From positions 310,001 to 374,000 of the forward strand of contig NZ_JADLRJ010000004.1 in the NCBI RefSeq assembly GCF_015477355.1: a stretch of DNA of 64,000 nt, read 5' to 3'. The DNA comes from Nocardia blacklockiae. GTDB taxonomy: Bacteria > Actinomycetota > Actinomycetes > Mycobacteriales > Mycobacteriaceae. The stretch's first letter is position 1, and every line of letters begins with the position of its first letter. Shown here piece by piece: positions 1 through 8,580 of the stretch. Below the pieces are notes generated by a model. That model was not told where the DNA came from and searched no databases. It was given only the letters and a program-made list of their open reading frames with translations. The translations under genes and the position numbers were made by a program.

Positions 1-483
1 GCTGCCCGACCTACCCCTGCCGGGCCGCGGCGAGGTGAACGGCACACATCGGCCGGAGCCGGTGGCGCAACGCGCAACGGACACAGCGCAATAGGCCGAC
101 GCGGGCGCTCGAGTGCCGAGAAGTGGCGATGAGCGGGCTCTTCCGATCGCTCGGAAGAACCCGCCCTCCCGCACGAGAGTACCGGCGCGTCGGCACGACC
201 GCATCACTTCGGTGAGACTTTTTCCTTGCTCAAAAACGTACTAACAGTAGGTAATTCGCGTTCCAGTTACCTGGAGGCAATCATCGAATAGCGGCCGCGC
301 CCGGTAGCCGCAATGGCTCGTGATTGCGCTTCGATCGCGGGATTCCGGCAAATCATCCATGTCGGACAAGGAGAGTGAAGACCGGACGGTCCAGCGGCGA
401 ATCGGTCAATATCCCCCGGCGCGAGCACACTTCGAGTTATCCTCGCCTGGCACGAACACCACTCGTTCTTCCAGGAGATCCCG
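1..483. other. Intergenic region with no gene I can support
   Basis: No reading frame here has both a ribosome binding site and a recognisable product. An AGGTAA-N12-TTACCT inverted repeat lies at 249-272, inside an AT-rich patch at about 215-275. That patch is the best candidate for a promoter and operator. AGGAG about 5 nt before 484 serves the next gene. Confidence 0.4.
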
Positions 484-708
484 ATGGCCGTCACCGTGTC
501 CCTCGACAAAGCTCTCGACAAGGCGTACGAGAACAAGTCGCTGAAAGAGATCCTCTCCGCCCCGCCCTCGGCGCTGGCCGGGCTCACCGAGAACCACGAC
601 GCCAAACTGCTGGAGGCACTGGGCATCAAGACCATTGCCGACCTGGCGGGCAACAAGTACTTCCGGCTCGCGTCCGCCCTCGCCGACCTGGCCGCGCAGG
701 AAGGCTGA
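484..708 (+). CDS. Small helix-hairpin-helix-like protein (74 aa)
   Basis: A 74-residue protein of unknown function. The N-terminal third is basic and acidic helix (LDKALDKAYENKSLKEILSA). The middle and C-terminal parts (LLEALGIKTIADLAGNKYF) read like a helix-hairpin-helix or SAM-like fold, as in small DNA- or protein-binding modules. The start is supported by AGGAG about 5 nt upstream of the ATG. The gene is monocistronic, and a perfect 19-bp terminator follows within 20 bp. I see no catalytic motif. A second small HhH-type gene lies at 22039-22230. Function is not assigned. Confidence 0.75.
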   Translation: MAVTVSLDKALDKAYENKSLKEILSAPPSALAGLTENHDAKLLEALGIKTIADLAGNKYFRLASALADLAAQEG

Positions 709-723
709 GCGCACCACCGAGAC

Positions 724-766
724 GAAAACCGCGGCCGCCGTACCGAATACGGCGGCCGCGGTTTTC
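724..766. terminator. Bidirectional hairpin terminator
   Basis: A perfect 19-bp stem (724-742 with 748-766) has a 5-nt loop. The stem ends in AAAA on one side and TTTT on the other, so it can end both the gene at 484-708 and the leftward rpmE2-rpmF unit. Confidence 0.9.
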
Positions 767-784
767 CGGTGTGTCCGACCCCGG

Positions 785-958
785 CTACAGCCGCTGCGGG
801 TCGAGCACGCCCCGGCGCACCGCGGCCACCAGCCGCCGCGGCACCCGATAGGTGACACCACCGACGCTGACCGGCACCAGGTCGGGCGGCGTCGCCTTCC
901 AGTTCGCGCGCCGGCTGCGGGTGTTCGCGCGCGACATCCGCCGCTTGGGGACCGCCAC
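785..958 (-). CDS. rpmF: 50S ribosomal protein L32, cysteine-free form
   Basis: A 57-residue protein starting at GTG, with sequence beginning [20 protein letters not shown], the classic L32 N-terminus. It ends in ...[10 protein letters not shown]. There are no cysteines, so it is the zinc-independent (C-) type. The same C- type is the form I recall for M. tuberculosis RpmF. It starts only 3 nt after the rpmE2 stop, so it is the last gene of the leftward Zur-controlled unit mrf-rpmE2-rpmF. It is too short, and its start too unusual, for simple ORF calling. L32 sits in the 50S subunit. Identification is by sequence; zinc independence is inferred from the missing Cys residues. Confidence 0.92.
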   Translation of the reverse strand: MAVPKRRMSRANTRSRRANWKATPPDLVPVSVGGVTYRVPRRLVAAVRRGVLDPQRL

Positions 959-961
959 GGC

Positions 962-1252
962 CTAGCCCTCCCCTCGTTCGGACCGGACCGGCGGCGTTCC
1001 GCCGCGCTGCCGCCTGCCGTATTTGCGTTCGAACTTCTCCACCCGCCCGGCGGTGTCCAGCACGCGGTTCGCGCCGGTCCAGAACGGGTGCGAGTCGGAG
1101 GTGACGTCGACGGTGATGAGCGGGTAGCTGTTTCCGTCGGTCCACTCCGCGGTCCGGGTGCTCGTCGCGGTGGACCGGGTGAGGAAGCGTTTGCCGGTGC
1201 TCACGTCCTCGAAGATCACCGGGTGGTAATCCGGGTGGATCCCTGCCTTCAT
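962..1252 (-). CDS. rpmE2: 50S ribosomal protein L31 type B
   Basis: A 96-residue protein beginning [20 protein letters not shown]. It carries the type-B signature region [26 protein letters not shown]. It lacks the CxxC zinc ribbon of type-A L31, so it can replace the zinc-bound paralogue on ribosomes when zinc is scarce. The ATG is preceded by AAAGG at 8 nt and lies 4 bp downstream of the COG0523 stop. rpmF follows 3 bp later. The C-terminal tail after the L31 core (about 12 residues) is basic and acidic and poorly conserved. It is transcribed with mrf from the Zur-box promoter near 2600. Confidence 0.95.
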   Translation of the reverse strand: MKAGIHPDYHPVIFEDVSTGKRFLTRSTATSTRTAEWTDGNSYPLITVDVTSDSHPFWTGANRVLDTAGRVEKFERKYGRRQRGGTPPVRSERGEG

Positions 1253-1256
1253 GGCG

Positions 1257-2588
1257 CTACCTTTCTGTCGCGCGCTGCTCGCCGGCCGGCGAGGCGCTGG
1301 ATGTCGAATCCGAGCCGGTCCCGTCCTCGCACGGGTCCGCGTGCCACTGGCCGAACGGGTCCTCCCACTGCGCCACCAGCTCCGGGGCGCCGTGCACCAG
1401 CAGCAGTTCGGCGTCGTCGACCAGGGCCCAGTGCAGCGCCCGGCGGATCTCGTCGGCGTCGGCGTCGCAGGCCAGGATCACCAGCGAGACGTCGCGGTCG
1501 CCGGACTGCTCGTCCCAGCGCAGCGCCGCCAGGGCGCGCCGGTCCGGGTCGGCCTCGGCCAGTTCGCGCGACGACATCGCCGCCAGCCAGCGCCCGGCGG
1601 CCCCGACCCGCAGCCCGCCGCCCGCCGACTCCAGCCACACCACCTCGTCGGGCTGGGTGGCCAGCCAGATCCGCCCGCGCGCGGTGACCACGCCCTCGAA
1701 CAGGACGTCGAGGGCCTCGTGCAGGCGGGCGGGATGGAACGGGCGATCGGTGGCGAACTCGATCAGCGTCACGCCGTGGTCGGTGTCCAGCGGCGGTTGC
1801 CCGCGCAGCAGCGGGGCGTGCGCGTCGAAGAGGCGGCCGCGCCGCGAGTCCGCCGGGATCTCCGCGAGCAGGGCCTCGATCCGCTCGGCGGTCACGGCGT
1901 CCGGATCGTTCACCCACACCCGCGGGGCCTGCGGCAGCAGCCGGTCCAGGACCGCGCCCAGCCGGGCCCGGTCCGTATCCAGGACGGCATCCGTCCCGAG
2001 AAGCACTGCCACATCCGCGAATTCGACCTGCCCGACCGCGAGCTGCGCCACCGTCCGGTCGTCGTCGGCATCGGCGAGACCGCGGTCGACCAGGGTCTCC
2101 TCGCTCAACGCGTCGGACAGCCAGGTGCGCGCGTCGAGGCAGGTCACCACGGCTTCGAGCCGGACGTCCCGCCCCGCCGGACCGTCCACGCGACCGACCA
2201 CCCCGGCGACCGGAACATGCGCGATCGCCTGACACACCGCCTCGGCCTCGAAGGCAGGGTCCAAGGCGATCACGATGCGCTGCACCGAATCTCGCGCTGC
2301 GAGCTGGCACAAGAGGGGCAGCAGGTCGGCACGCAAGGTGCAGGAGACACAGCCGTGGGCCAGCTCGTGCACGGTGCTCTGTTCGATGATGTCGTGTGCT
2401 TCGGCGGGGAGGTAGGAGACGGTGCGGCGGACGATGCCCTCGTGTAGTTCGCGCAGGTCGTGGCGGACGACGACGGTGCCGGGCGTGTCCCGCAGCATCC
2501 GCGCCAGGTGGTCCACGCCGGTCGCCGCGAGGCCCTCGAAGCCGGCCAGCAGGACCACGGGCGTGCGGCGGTCGGGATGAGACGGCAC
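1257..2588 (-). CDS. mrf: Degenerate COG0523 (CobW/G3E-like) protein, Mrf-like
   Basis: About 443 residues with the COG0523 layout. A P-loop-like start ([18 protein letters not shown]) has lost the GxxGxGK(S/T) lysine. The usual GCxCC metal motif reads GCVSC ([14 protein letters not shown]). A CobW C-terminal domain follows. Family members normally bind zinc and GTP. The form with no Walker-A lysine matches the mycobacterial protein of the C- ribosomal operon (Rv0106/Mrf), which I recall as recruiting the hibernation factor MPY to zinc-poor ribosomes. A longer start at 2615 is possible, but its ATG lies inside the Zur box. The GTG at 2588 follows GAAAGGGG at proper spacing, so I prefer it. 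It leads the leftward unit with rpmE2 and rpmF. Confidence 0.85.
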   Translation of the reverse strand: MPSHPDRRTPVVLLAGFEGLAATGVDHLARMLRDTPGTVVVRHDLRELHEGIVRRTVSYLPAEAHDIIEQSTVHELAHGCVSCTLRADLLPLLCQLAARDSVQRIVIALDPAFEAEAVCQAIAHVPVAGVVGRVDGPAGRDVRLEAVVTCLDARTWLSDALSEETLVDRGLADADDDRTVAQLAVGQVEFADVAVLLGTDAVLDTDRARLGAVLDRLLPQAPRVWVNDPDAVTAERIEALLAEIPADSRRGRLFDAHAPLLRGQPPLDTDHGVTLIEFATDRPFHPARLHEALDVLFEGVVTARGRIWLATQPDEVVWLESAGGGLRVGAAGRWLAAMSSRELAEADPDRRALAALRWDEQSGDRDVSLVILACDADADEIRRALHWALVDDAELLLVHGAPELVAQWEDPFGQWHADPCEDGTGSDSTSSASPAGEQRATER

Positions 2589-2599
2589 GGGACCCCTTT

Positions 2600-2616
2600 C
2601 GACAATGATTTTCATT
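2600..2616. promoter_or_regulatory. Zur box, leftward unit
   Basis: CGACAATGATTTTCATT is close to the actinobacterial Zur palindrome TGAAAATGATTTTCA (family knowledge). It overlaps the upstream alternative ATG of the COG0523 gene (2613-2615). That argues the ATG is part of the operator or transcription start region, not the translation start. Confidence 0.85.
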
Positions 2617-2654
2617 TAACGCGAGCCCACGCTACAGTGTTGAGCGACTGTTGT

Positions 2655-2671
2655 CGAAAATGATTGTCATT
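2655..2671. promoter_or_regulatory. Zur box, rightward unit
   Basis: CGAAAATGATTGTCATT is a second Zur-like palindrome 55 bp from the first, upstream of rpmB. Each divergent unit therefore has its own operator, and the two copies differ by mismatches on opposite arms. Confidence 0.85.
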
Positions 2672-2731
2672 GCGGTGTGAGCGACGGTCCTCGCGGACCG
2701 GGAGCACCGCCATCGGATACAGGAGGCTCCT

Positions 2732-2968
2732 ATGTCGGCTCACTGCCAGGTCACCGGCCGCAAGCCGGGCTTCGGCAAGTCCGTCTCGCACTCGCACCGG
2801 CGGACCAACCGCCGCTGGGATCCCAACATCCAGCGCAAGACGTACTTCCTGCCCAGCGAGGGCCGCCGGGTCACGCTGACCGTCTCGGCCAAGGGCATCA
2901 AGACCATCGACCGCGACGGCATCGAGGCGGTCGTCGCCCGGCTGCGCGCCCGCGGGGAGAAGATCTGA
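2732..2968 (+). CDS. rpmB2: 50S ribosomal protein L28, zinc-independent form
   Basis: A 78-residue L28 with the core [23 protein letters not shown]. It starts MSAHCQVTG and has only one Cys, so the CxxC pairs of zinc-binding L28 are absent. A strong AGGAGG lies just upstream of the ATG. Its stop overlaps the rpmG start (TGATG). It is the first gene of the rightward unit rpmB2-rpmG2-rpsN2-rpsR2 under the Zur box at 2655. This order is the standard C- operon of mycobacteria and relatives. Confidence 0.95.
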   Translation: MSAHCQVTGRKPGFGKSVSHSHRRTNRRWDPNIQRKTYFLPSEGRRVTLTVSAKGIKTIDRDGIEAVVARLRARGEKI

Positions 2969-3132
2969 TGGCACGCAACGAGATCCGGCCGATCATCAAG
3001 CTGCGCTCCACCGCGGGCACCGGCTTCACCTACGTCACCCGCAAGAACCGCCGCAACGACCCCGACCGCATGGTGCTGCGCAAATACGACCCCGTCATCC
3101 GCAAGCACGTCGACTTCCGCGAGGAGCGCTGA
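2968..3132 (+). CDS. rpmG2: 50S ribosomal protein L33, cysteine-free form
   Basis: A 54-residue protein ([20 protein letters not shown]..., ending HVDFREER) that matches L33 along its whole length. It contains no cysteine, unlike zinc-ribbon L33. The ATG shares its A with the rpmB2 stop, so the two are translationally coupled. The gene is shorter than most ORF cut-offs. It replaces the C+ paralogue in the 50S subunit under zinc limitation (family knowledge). Confidence 0.95.
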   Translation: MARNEIRPIIKLRSTAGTGFTYVTRKNRRNDPDRMVLRKYDPVIRKHVDFREER

Positions 3133-3134
3133 CC

Positions 3135-3440
3135 GTGGCCAAGAAATCGAAGATCGCGCGCAACGAGCAGCGCGCCGTCGTGGTCGCCCGCTACGCCGAG
3201 CGGCGCGCCGAACTCAAGGAACTGATCCGCAAGCCCACGACCCCGGAGGATCAGCGGGCCGCCGCGCAGGCCGCCCTGCAGAAACTGCCGCGCGATGCCA
3301 GTCCGGTACGATTGCGCAATCGGGACGCCACGGATGGACGCCCACGTGGTCATCTCCGGAAGTTCGGTCTCTCCCGCGTACGCGTGCGCGAGCTGGCCCA
3401 CCGGGGGGAGCTGCCCGGTGTGCACAAATCGAGTTGGTAG
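3135..3440 (+). CDS. rpsN2: 30S ribosomal protein S14, long zinc-independent form
   Basis: A 101-residue S14 ([20 protein letters not shown]..., ending [10 protein letters not shown]). The long form without the CxxC...CxxC zinc module is the C- type. It starts at GTG 2 bp after the rpmG2 stop. The C-terminal half ([23 protein letters not shown]) is the conserved 16S-binding part. It binds the 30S head. It is third in the Zur-controlled unit, and 34 bp separate it from rpsR2. Confidence 0.95.
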   Translation: MAKKSKIARNEQRAVVVARYAERRAELKELIRKPTTPEDQRAAAQAALQKLPRDASPVRLRNRDATDGRPRGHLRKFGLSRVRVRELAHRGELPGVHKSSW

Positions 3441-3474
3441 ACCACCGCAGATCTCGTGAGAAGGAACCGCTGAC

Positions 3475-3729
3475 ATGGCTGTGAAGCGAGCACCGTCCAA
3501 GAAGGTCCGCGCCGAGCAGGCGCGCCGCCCGAAGAAGAATCCTCTCATCGCCGCCGGCGTCGAGATCGTCGACTACAAGGACGTGAACCTGCTGCGCACG
3601 TTCATCTCCGACCGCGGCAAGATCCGCAGCCGTCGCGTCACCGGGCTCACCCCGCAGCAGCAGCGGCAGGTCGCCATCGCCGTGAAGAACGCGCGCGAGA
3701 TGGCGCTGCTGCCCTTCACCAGCCGTTAG
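3475..3729 (+). CDS. rpsR2: 30S ribosomal protein S18, zinc-independent form
   Basis: An 84-residue S18 ([29 protein letters not shown]...[29 protein letters not shown]) with no cysteines. GAGAAGGAA precedes the ATG by about 8 nt. It is the last gene of the rightward C- operon, and a perfect 17-bp terminator starts 15 bp after the stop. S18 normally pairs with S6 on the 30S platform. Confidence 0.95.
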   Translation: MAVKRAPSKKVRAEQARRPKKNPLIAAGVEIVDYKDVNLLRTFISDRGKIRSRRVTGLTPQQQRQVAIAVKNAREMALLPFTSR

Positions 3730-3743
3730 AGCCGGACGAGCTT

Positions 3744-3780
3744 CGAGAGCCCCCGGTGCGGGTCGCACCGGGGGCTCTCG
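3744..3780 (+). terminator. Terminator of the C- ribosomal operon
   Basis: A perfect 17-bp GC-rich stem (3744-3760 with 3764-3780) has a 3-nt GGT loop, 15 bp after the rpsR2 stop. There is no clear T tract. Confidence 0.85.
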
Positions 3781-3802
3781 GCGTTCACTAGGGTGAACGG
3801 TC

Positions 3803-4264
3803 ATGAAATCGAACTCGGGACCGCGGCGCCTCGCCGCGGCGGCCGCGGTGCTGTCGACGCTGACGGCCGCGGCGTGCGGCGGCGCGAACAGCGATGACGC
3901 ACAGACGAATACGAGCACAACCACCTCTTCGGGCCCGAGCACACCCACCGAATTGACACCGCCGCAGCCCGGCCGGATGTTCACCGCGAACCCCGCGATC
4001 ACCGGCGCCCGGCCGGTGCCGTTCGACACCTGGAGTCGCGTCGCGCCGGACCGGATCGCCGTCGACTTCCAGATCGGTTCCCCCGAGTGCTACGGCGTGG
4101 ACGCGTCGACCACCGAGACCGACAGCACGGTGACCGTCGAACTGCGGGCCGGCACCCTGCCCGAGGCGGTCGGCCGGATGTGCACGATGATCGCCGTCTT
4201 CGGCACGCTCGAGGTGCCGCTGAAGCAGCCGCTCGGCGAGCGAAAGGTGCTCAGCGCCACCTAG
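3803..4264 (+). CDS. Putative secreted lipoprotein, unknown function
   Basis: A 153-residue protein with a lipoprotein signal peptide: basic MKSNSGPRR, a hydrophobic run, and a lipobox ending TAAAC with Cys near residue 25. A Ser/Thr/Pro-rich linker (about residues 30-55) leads to a compact domain with two further Cys (ECYG and RMCTM) that could form a disulfide. It should be lipidated and anchored to the outer face of the membrane. The start is 22 bp after the preceding terminator hairpin, so the gene has its own promoter or uses read-through. I do not recognise the domain. Similar small lipoproteins are common in Nocardia and mycobacteria. Confidence 0.7.
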   Translation: MKSNSGPRRLAAAAAVLSTLTAAACGGANSDDAQTNTSTTTSSGPSTPTELTPPQPGRMFTANPAITGARPVPFDTWSRVAPDRIAVDFQIGSPECYGVDASTTETDSTVTVELRAGTLPEAVGRMCTMIAVFGTLEVPLKQPLGERKVLSAT

Positions 4265-4319
4265 GTTCATCGAAAGCACAAATGCAAGAACAAATGAAGA
4301 CTTCGTTTCGGATTTTCTG

Positions 4320-4335
4320 TGTGATGTGCGTCACT
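4320..4335 (+). promoter_or_regulatory. CRP/GlxR-like binding site
   Basis: TGTGATGTGCGTCACT fits the CRP consensus TGTGA-N6-TCACA at 9 of 10 positions. It lies upstream of a short unannotated segment ending in a terminator, not next to a protein gene. Confidence 0.6.
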
Positions 4336-4404
4336 TTGTCTTCCCCGCGCTGCATTTATAGCGAGATGATCTGACGCGAACCCGCTGTGACCGGTGCTAC
4401 GTTC

Positions 4405-4560
4405 CGTGACACAAGCTGAGCGACAAGCCAACTCGCCCCGCTTTCCGGCCTCGGCCGGAACAGCGAAACCCGGGTGCCGGGATGAGGAAGGCCCGGTGGC
4501 TGGATGAGACGAAGCCCCTGCGCGGAACGACAGTTCCGCGCAGGGGCTTCGTCTCTCTCG
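4405..4560 (+). ncRNA. Candidate small RNA or orphan leader
   Basis: The stretch from 4265 to 4565 holds no gene. Within it, TACGTT at about 4399-4404 could be a -10 element below the CRP-like site. A GC-rich, self-complementary segment follows (for example CCGGCCTCGGCCGG at 4445-4458 and CCGGG/CCCGG pairs at 4470-4497), then a very strong hairpin at 4506-4555. The result would be a transcript of roughly 150 nt with no ORF. It could be a sRNA or the decapitated leader of a CRP-regulated gene. I could not match it to a riboswitch class. This is an inference from layout only. Confidence 0.35.
4506..4555. terminator. 23-bp hairpin terminator after purH
   Basis: A perfect 23-bp stem (4506-4528 with 4533-4555) has a GACA loop, 11 bp past the purH stop. 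It can end purNH from the right and any rightward transcript from 4400. Confidence 0.9.
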
Positions 4561-4565
4561 GGACC

Positions 4566-6128
4566 TCAGTGCGCGAAGTGGCGCGCGCCCGTCAGGTACA
4601 TCGTCACGCCGGCCTCCCGGCAGGCGTCGATGGTGAGCTGGTCGCGCACCGAACCACCCGGCTGCACAATGGCTTTCACGCCCGCCGCGATCAGCTGCTG
4701 CGGCCCGTCCGGGAACGGGAAGTAGGCGTCGGAGGCCGCGACCGAGCCCTTGGCGCGGTCACCGGCCCGCAGCACCGCCAGGTGCACCGCGTCGACCCGG
4801 TTCACCTGACCCATGCCGACACCGACCGAGGCGCCGTCGTGGGCCAGCAGGATGGCGTTCGACTTCACCGCACGGCAAGCGCGCCAGGCGAATTCGAGAT
4901 CGGCGAGGGTCGCCGCGTCGGCGGCCTCGCCCGCGGCCAGCGTCCAGTTGGCCGGGTCGTCGCCCGCGGCGTCGACGATGTCGGACTGCTGCAGCAGCGC
5001 GCCGCCGCTGATCGGGCGCAGCTCCACCCCGCCGCGGCGGGGCTCGTCGGCGATCAGGATGCGCACGTTCTTCTTGCGCTGCAACACTTCCACCGCGCCG
5101 TCGGCGTAACCGGGCGCCACGATCACCTCGGTGAAGATCTCGGCGACCTGCTCGGCCATCGCCACCGTCACCTCCCGGTTGGCCGCGATGACACCGCCGA
5201 ACGCGCTGACCGGATCGCAGGCGTGCGCCTTGCGGTGCGCCTCGGCGATGTCGGCGCCGACCGCGATGCCGCAGGGGTTGGCGTGCTTGACGATCGCGAC
5301 GGCGGCCCCGCTGTGGTCCCACGCAGCCCGCCAGGCGGCATCGGCGTCGGTGTAGTTGTTGTACGACATCTCCTTGCCGTGCAACTGTTTCGCCTGCGCC
5401 AGCCCCGTGCGGCCGTCGTTGTTCGCGTACAGCGCGGCGGCCTGGTGCGGGTTCTCGCCGTAGCGCAGCACCGCCGCGCGGGTCCAGGTGCCGCCCACCC
5501 AGGCCGGGAACGGCTGCGCGGCATCGGATTCGGCGGTCAGCACGCCGGCCATCCAGCTCGCCACGGCCACGTCGTAGCTCGCGGTGTGCTGGAATGCCTT
5601 GGCCGCCAGGCCGGTTCGCTCGGCGAGAGTGAAGCCGCCGGACTTCACCGCGGCCAGCACGTCGTCGTAGTCGCCGGTGTCGACGACCACGGCCACCGAC
5701 GGATGGTTCTTGGCCGCCGCGCGCACCATGGAGGGGCCGCCGATATCGATCTGCTCGACGCATTCGTCGGGGCTCGCGCCGCTCGCCACGGTCTCGGTGA
5801 ACGGATAGAGGTTCACCACCACCAGCTCGAACGCCTCGACGCCGAGTTCGACCAGCTGCTCGGCGTGCTCGGGCTTGCGCAGGTCGGCCAGGATGCCGGC
5901 GTGCACCCGCGGGTGCAGCGTCTTCACGCGGCCGTCCAGGGTCTCCGGAAAACCGGTCAGGTCCTCCACCTTGGTCACCGGGATCCCGGCGTCGGCGATG
6001 CGCGCCGCGGTCGACCCGGTCGACACCAGTTCCACGCCCGCGGCATGCAGCCCGGTGGCCAGCTCGACCAGGCCGGTCTTGTCGTAGACGCTCACCAGCG
6101 CCCTGTTGATCGGCTTGCGCTCACTCAC
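4566..6128 (-). CDS. purH: Bifunctional AICAR transformylase / IMP cyclohydrolase
   Basis: A 520-residue PurH that carries out the last two steps of IMP synthesis. The N-terminal MGS-like cyclohydrolase domain shows [15 protein letters not shown] and [10 protein letters not shown], then [21 protein letters not shown] and VVVNLYPF. The C-terminal transformylase domain includes [33 protein letters not shown] and ends [20 protein letters not shown]. It begins at GTG, and this GTGA overlaps the purN stop by 4 bp, so the pair is a coupled operon. Length is normal for the family. The pair purN-purH matches the M. tuberculosis order Rv0956-Rv0957. Confidence 0.97.
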   Translation of the reverse strand: MSERKPINRALVSVYDKTGLVELATGLHAAGVELVSTGSTAARIADAGIPVTKVEDLTGFPETLDGRVKTLHPRVHAGILADLRKPEHAEQLVELGVEAFELVVVNLYPFTETVASGASPDECVEQIDIGGPSMVRAAAKNHPSVAVVVDTGDYDDVLAAVKSGGFTLAERTGLAAKAFQHTASYDVAVASWMAGVLTAESDAAQPFPAWVGGTWTRAAVLRYGENPHQAAALYANNDGRTGLAQAKQLHGKEMSYNNYTDADAAWRAAWDHSGAAVAIVKHANPCGIAVGADIAEAHRKAHACDPVSAFGGVIAANREVTVAMAEQVAEIFTEVIVAPGYADGAVEVLQRKKNVRILIADEPRRGGVELRPISGGALLQQSDIVDAAGDDPANWTLAAGEAADAATLADLEFAWRACRAVKSNAILLAHDGASVGVGMGQVNRVDAVHLAVLRAGDRAKGSVAASDAYFPFPDGPQQLIAAGVKAIVQPGGSVRDQLTIDACREAGVTMYLTGARHFAH

Positions 6129-6757
6129 CGGAGAACTCGCTCATCTGGGATAACTGCCTTTCGTCCATCGGAGACAATGCCTCGGAGCGCGACGGCGGCG
6201 ACCACCTCGGCCAGCAACCGTCGCTCCACAACCTTGATGCGTTCGTGCAGGGTCGCCTCGTCGTCGTCCGGCAGCACCGGCACCGGTTCCTGCGCCAGGA
6301 TCGGCCCGGTGTCGACACCGGCGTCGACCAGGTGCACGGTGGAACCGGTCACCCGCACCCCGTAGGCGAGCGCGTCGCGGACCCCGTGCGCGCCCGGGAA
6401 AGCCGGCAGCAGCGCGGGATGGGTGTTGATGATCCGGCCGCCGAACCGCGCCAGGAACGCCGGGCCCAGAATCTTCATGAAGCCCGCCGACACCACCAGA
6501 TCGGGCTCGTGGGCCGCGACCGCGGCGGTCAGCGCGGCGTCCCAGGCGGCGCGATCGGGATGGTCGGCGACGGCCACCCGGAAGTGCGGGATGCCGGCCG
6601 CGGCCGCGTGTTCGGTTGCGGCACAGTCGCGATCGACTCCGACGGCGGCGACGCGCGCGGGATAGTCCGGCTGCCCGGCGGCCGCGACGAGCGAGCGCAG
6701 CAGCGATCCGGCGCCCGACGCGAGCACGACGACGGTCGCGGGCGCGGTCGGGGGCAC
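6125..6757 (-). CDS. purN: Phosphoribosylglycinamide formyltransferase
   Basis: A 210-residue GAR transformylase that uses 10-formyl-THF in step 3 of purine synthesis. It has the N-terminal nucleotide-binding turn [14 protein letters not shown]. The catalytic region reads [34 protein letters not shown], with the conserved Asn, His and Asp ([16 protein letters not shown]). It begins MPPTAPATV. It overlaps purH by 4 bp and follows the PerM-like gene by 90 bp. Family identity is clear. Confidence 0.96.
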   Translation of the reverse strand: MPPTAPATVVVLASGAGSLLRSLVAAAGQPDYPARVAAVGVDRDCAATEHAAAAGIPHFRVAVADHPDRAAWDAALTAAVAAHEPDLVVSAGFMKILGPAFLARFGGRIINTHPALLPAFPGAHGVRDALAYGVRVTGSTVHLVDAGVDTGPILAQEPVPVLPDDDEATLHERIKVVERRLLAEVVAAVALRGIVSDGRKAVIPDERVLR

Positions 6758-6847
6758 CGTCGGGACGGGCGGGGTCGTCAGCGCACTACTCCCTGCGTGT
6801 CGAGGGCTTCCGGAGGCGGCGGCCGCGAGGAACCGCCGCAGTAGAGC

Positions 6848-8467
6848 CTAACGACCGTCGGTTCGGCGGCCTTCGGGCAGGTCCGCCTCTACCACTTCGG
6901 CGTCCAGGATGTCGGCGGATTCGTCGGCGGCGGTGGTCGGCGCGGCGCGGCCGGACAGTGCCGGCTGCTCCTCGACCAGCTCGCCCTCGACGATGTCGGC
7001 GTCGCGGTAGCGGTCGTCGTAGTCGGTGTGGCGGTCGGTGTAGCCGGTTTCGTAGTCGGCGGCGTAATCGTCGTCGGCGTAGTCGTCCTCCGCGTAGTCC
7101 TCGGCCGTGTAGTCGTCGGCCACATAATTGCCGTCCGGATATTCGCCACCGGAGTAATCACCGTCGGGCAGATCGCCGTCGGGGTAGTCGCCCTCCGATC
7201 GGCCGCGGCCACCCGTACGGACGTACCCGGAGCCAGGCGCGATCTCGGGCAGGAACCGGCGCGCGCAGACCAATCCCGCGTAACCGGCCACGGCCGGCCA
7301 GGCGAAGGTCAGCACGGTCGACAGGAGCAGGTCGGGTCCCAGATAGCCGAACGAACCGACCCGGCCACCGGCCACCCCGCCGAAGACCGCCGCGAACAGA
7401 CCCGACAGGCCCGCCGCGGTCAGCGTGGCCCAGGGCGCGCGGATCTCGTCGTAGGAGCTACGGGCACAGTCGATTCCGCACAGCACGCCGATCACGGCCG
7501 GCGCCAGCAGCAGGGCGGGCCACCAGCCGGCGGCGGGCCCGCTCGGCACCGCGGCCAGGATCGGCAGGCCCGGCACCGGCGCACCCGACACCGAGAACAC
7601 GCTCAGCCCGCCCGTGCCGATATGAACGTCCGCGCCGACCAGCAGGCCCGCCACATCGAGGACGACGTTCGGCAGATACGCCACCGACAGCAGCGTCAGC
7701 CCGAGCACACCGGCCGCGTTGCCCGCCGCGTGATACGTCTCGCCGATCCGCGACCAGTGCGCGAGCAGCGAGATCAGGGTGAGCGCGAGAGCCACCAGCA
7801 GCAGCCGCCCGACCGCCCGCAGCGCCGCGCGCGCACCCGGCTCGACCCACTCGGGCAGGTAGGAGAACAACCGGTCGCGCAGCGGGTTCCGGCGCGTGGC
7901 GATCCCCGCGACCGCGGCGACCAGGTGCAGGCCGAGCACCCAGCCGAACGCCGCGAGGGTGGCCGGGGGCTGCAACGCCACCACCGCCGACGCGTCCTCG
8001 GCGACGGCCAGGCAGACCGCGGTGATCAGCAGCGGCCCGGCCAGCGCGGCGCCGACGATCCAGCCGAGGTCGGCGCGCGAGGCGTCGGGCTCCACCGCGC
8101 GGGCACAGTCCCGCGCGACCGACCACAGCAGCACCGCGGTCGGCAGCAGCGGCAGCAGGCCCAGCGAGGTCTTGCCGATCACCAGCGGAACCTGGTGCAC
8201 CGCAAGCCATCCCGCCGCGATCGCGCCCGACGCGCCGGTCATGCCGCTGCCCGCCGCCCACAGCGTGAGCAGCACCAGGACCACCACGGTGACCATCGTG
8301 AAGCTGGCCGTGCGCGCGGCGATGAACAACAGGATCTTGGCCCGCTCGGGGCTCAGGGAGAGAAAGACGTTGTCCTCGGGCGGGATTCGGCCGGCTCGGC
8401 CGCGCCGGCCGGTGGGCGCACCCGCCGCTTCCCGGTGACCGTCCCACCGGGCCGGAGAGGTTCTCAT
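6848..8467 (-). CDS. PerM-like polytopic membrane protein (Rv0955 family)
   Basis: A 539-residue integral membrane protein with about nine to ten hydrophobic segments between residues about 45 and 415. The cytosol-like C-terminal tail (about residues 425-539) is highly acidic and built of degenerate D-Y repeats (YPDGDLPDGDYSGGEYPDG, then DDYTAEDYAEDDYADDDY). By position (between purN and the 34-kDa antigen-like gene) and type it matches M. tuberculosis PerM/Rv0955, which I recall as supporting cell division and persistence at low pH or low Mg2+. The start at 8467 gives a soluble Arg-rich N-terminus. A later start near the MVTVVV segment is unlikely because LSLSPERAKILLFIAARTASF is conserved in type. 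The acidic repeat tail is the lineage-specific part. Confidence 0.85.
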   Translation of the reverse strand: MRTSPARWDGHREAAGAPTGRRGRAGRIPPEDNVFLSLSPERAKILLFIAARTASFTMVTVVVLVLLTLWAAGSGMTGASGAIAAGWLAVHQVPLVIGKTSLGLLPLLPTAVLLWSVARDCARAVEPDASRADLGWIVGAALAGPLLITAVCLAVAEDASAVVALQPPATLAAFGWVLGLHLVAAVAGIATRRNPLRDRLFSYLPEWVEPGARAALRAVGRLLLVALALTLISLLAHWSRIGETYHAAGNAAGVLGLTLLSVAYLPNVVLDVAGLLVGADVHIGTGGLSVFSVSGAPVPGLPILAAVPSGPAAGWWPALLLAPAVIGVLCGIDCARSSYDEIRAPWATLTAAGLSGLFAAVFGGVAGGRVGSFGYLGPDLLLSTVLTFAWPAVAGYAGLVCARRFLPEIAPGSGYVRTGGRGRSEGDYPDGDLPDGDYSGGEYPDGNYVADDYTAEDYAEDDYADDDYAADYETGYTDRHTDYDDRYRDADIVEGELVEEQPALSGRAAPTTAADESADILDAEVVEADLPEGRRTDGR

Positions 8468-8526
8468 GGCACCACCTTGCCGGACACCGCACTCACAAGG
8501 ATTCAGCGTGACATCTCGATACGCGT

Positions 8527-8570
8527 CGGCGAGTCAGGCGCGCCGGGTACGGGCGCGGCCTGACTCGCCG
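8527..8570 (-). terminator. Terminator of the Gln-rich membrane protein gene
   Basis: A perfect 13-bp stem, CGGCGAGTCAGGC (8527-8539) with its complement at 8558-8570, has an 18-nt loop that is itself GC-rich. It lies just past the stop at 8581. Confidence 0.75.
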
Positions 8571-8580
8571 AGCTGCGTGG

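Noticed and set aside
11-196. 61-codon frame on the minus strand at the left edge
   Set aside because: No RBS, Arg-rich composition and no recognisable product; treated as chance.
4380-4505. Riboswitch (ydaO, cobalamin, SAM-IV types) upstream of the terminator
   Set aside because: I compared the segment with remembered consensus features and found no convincing match; kept only as an unassigned structured region.
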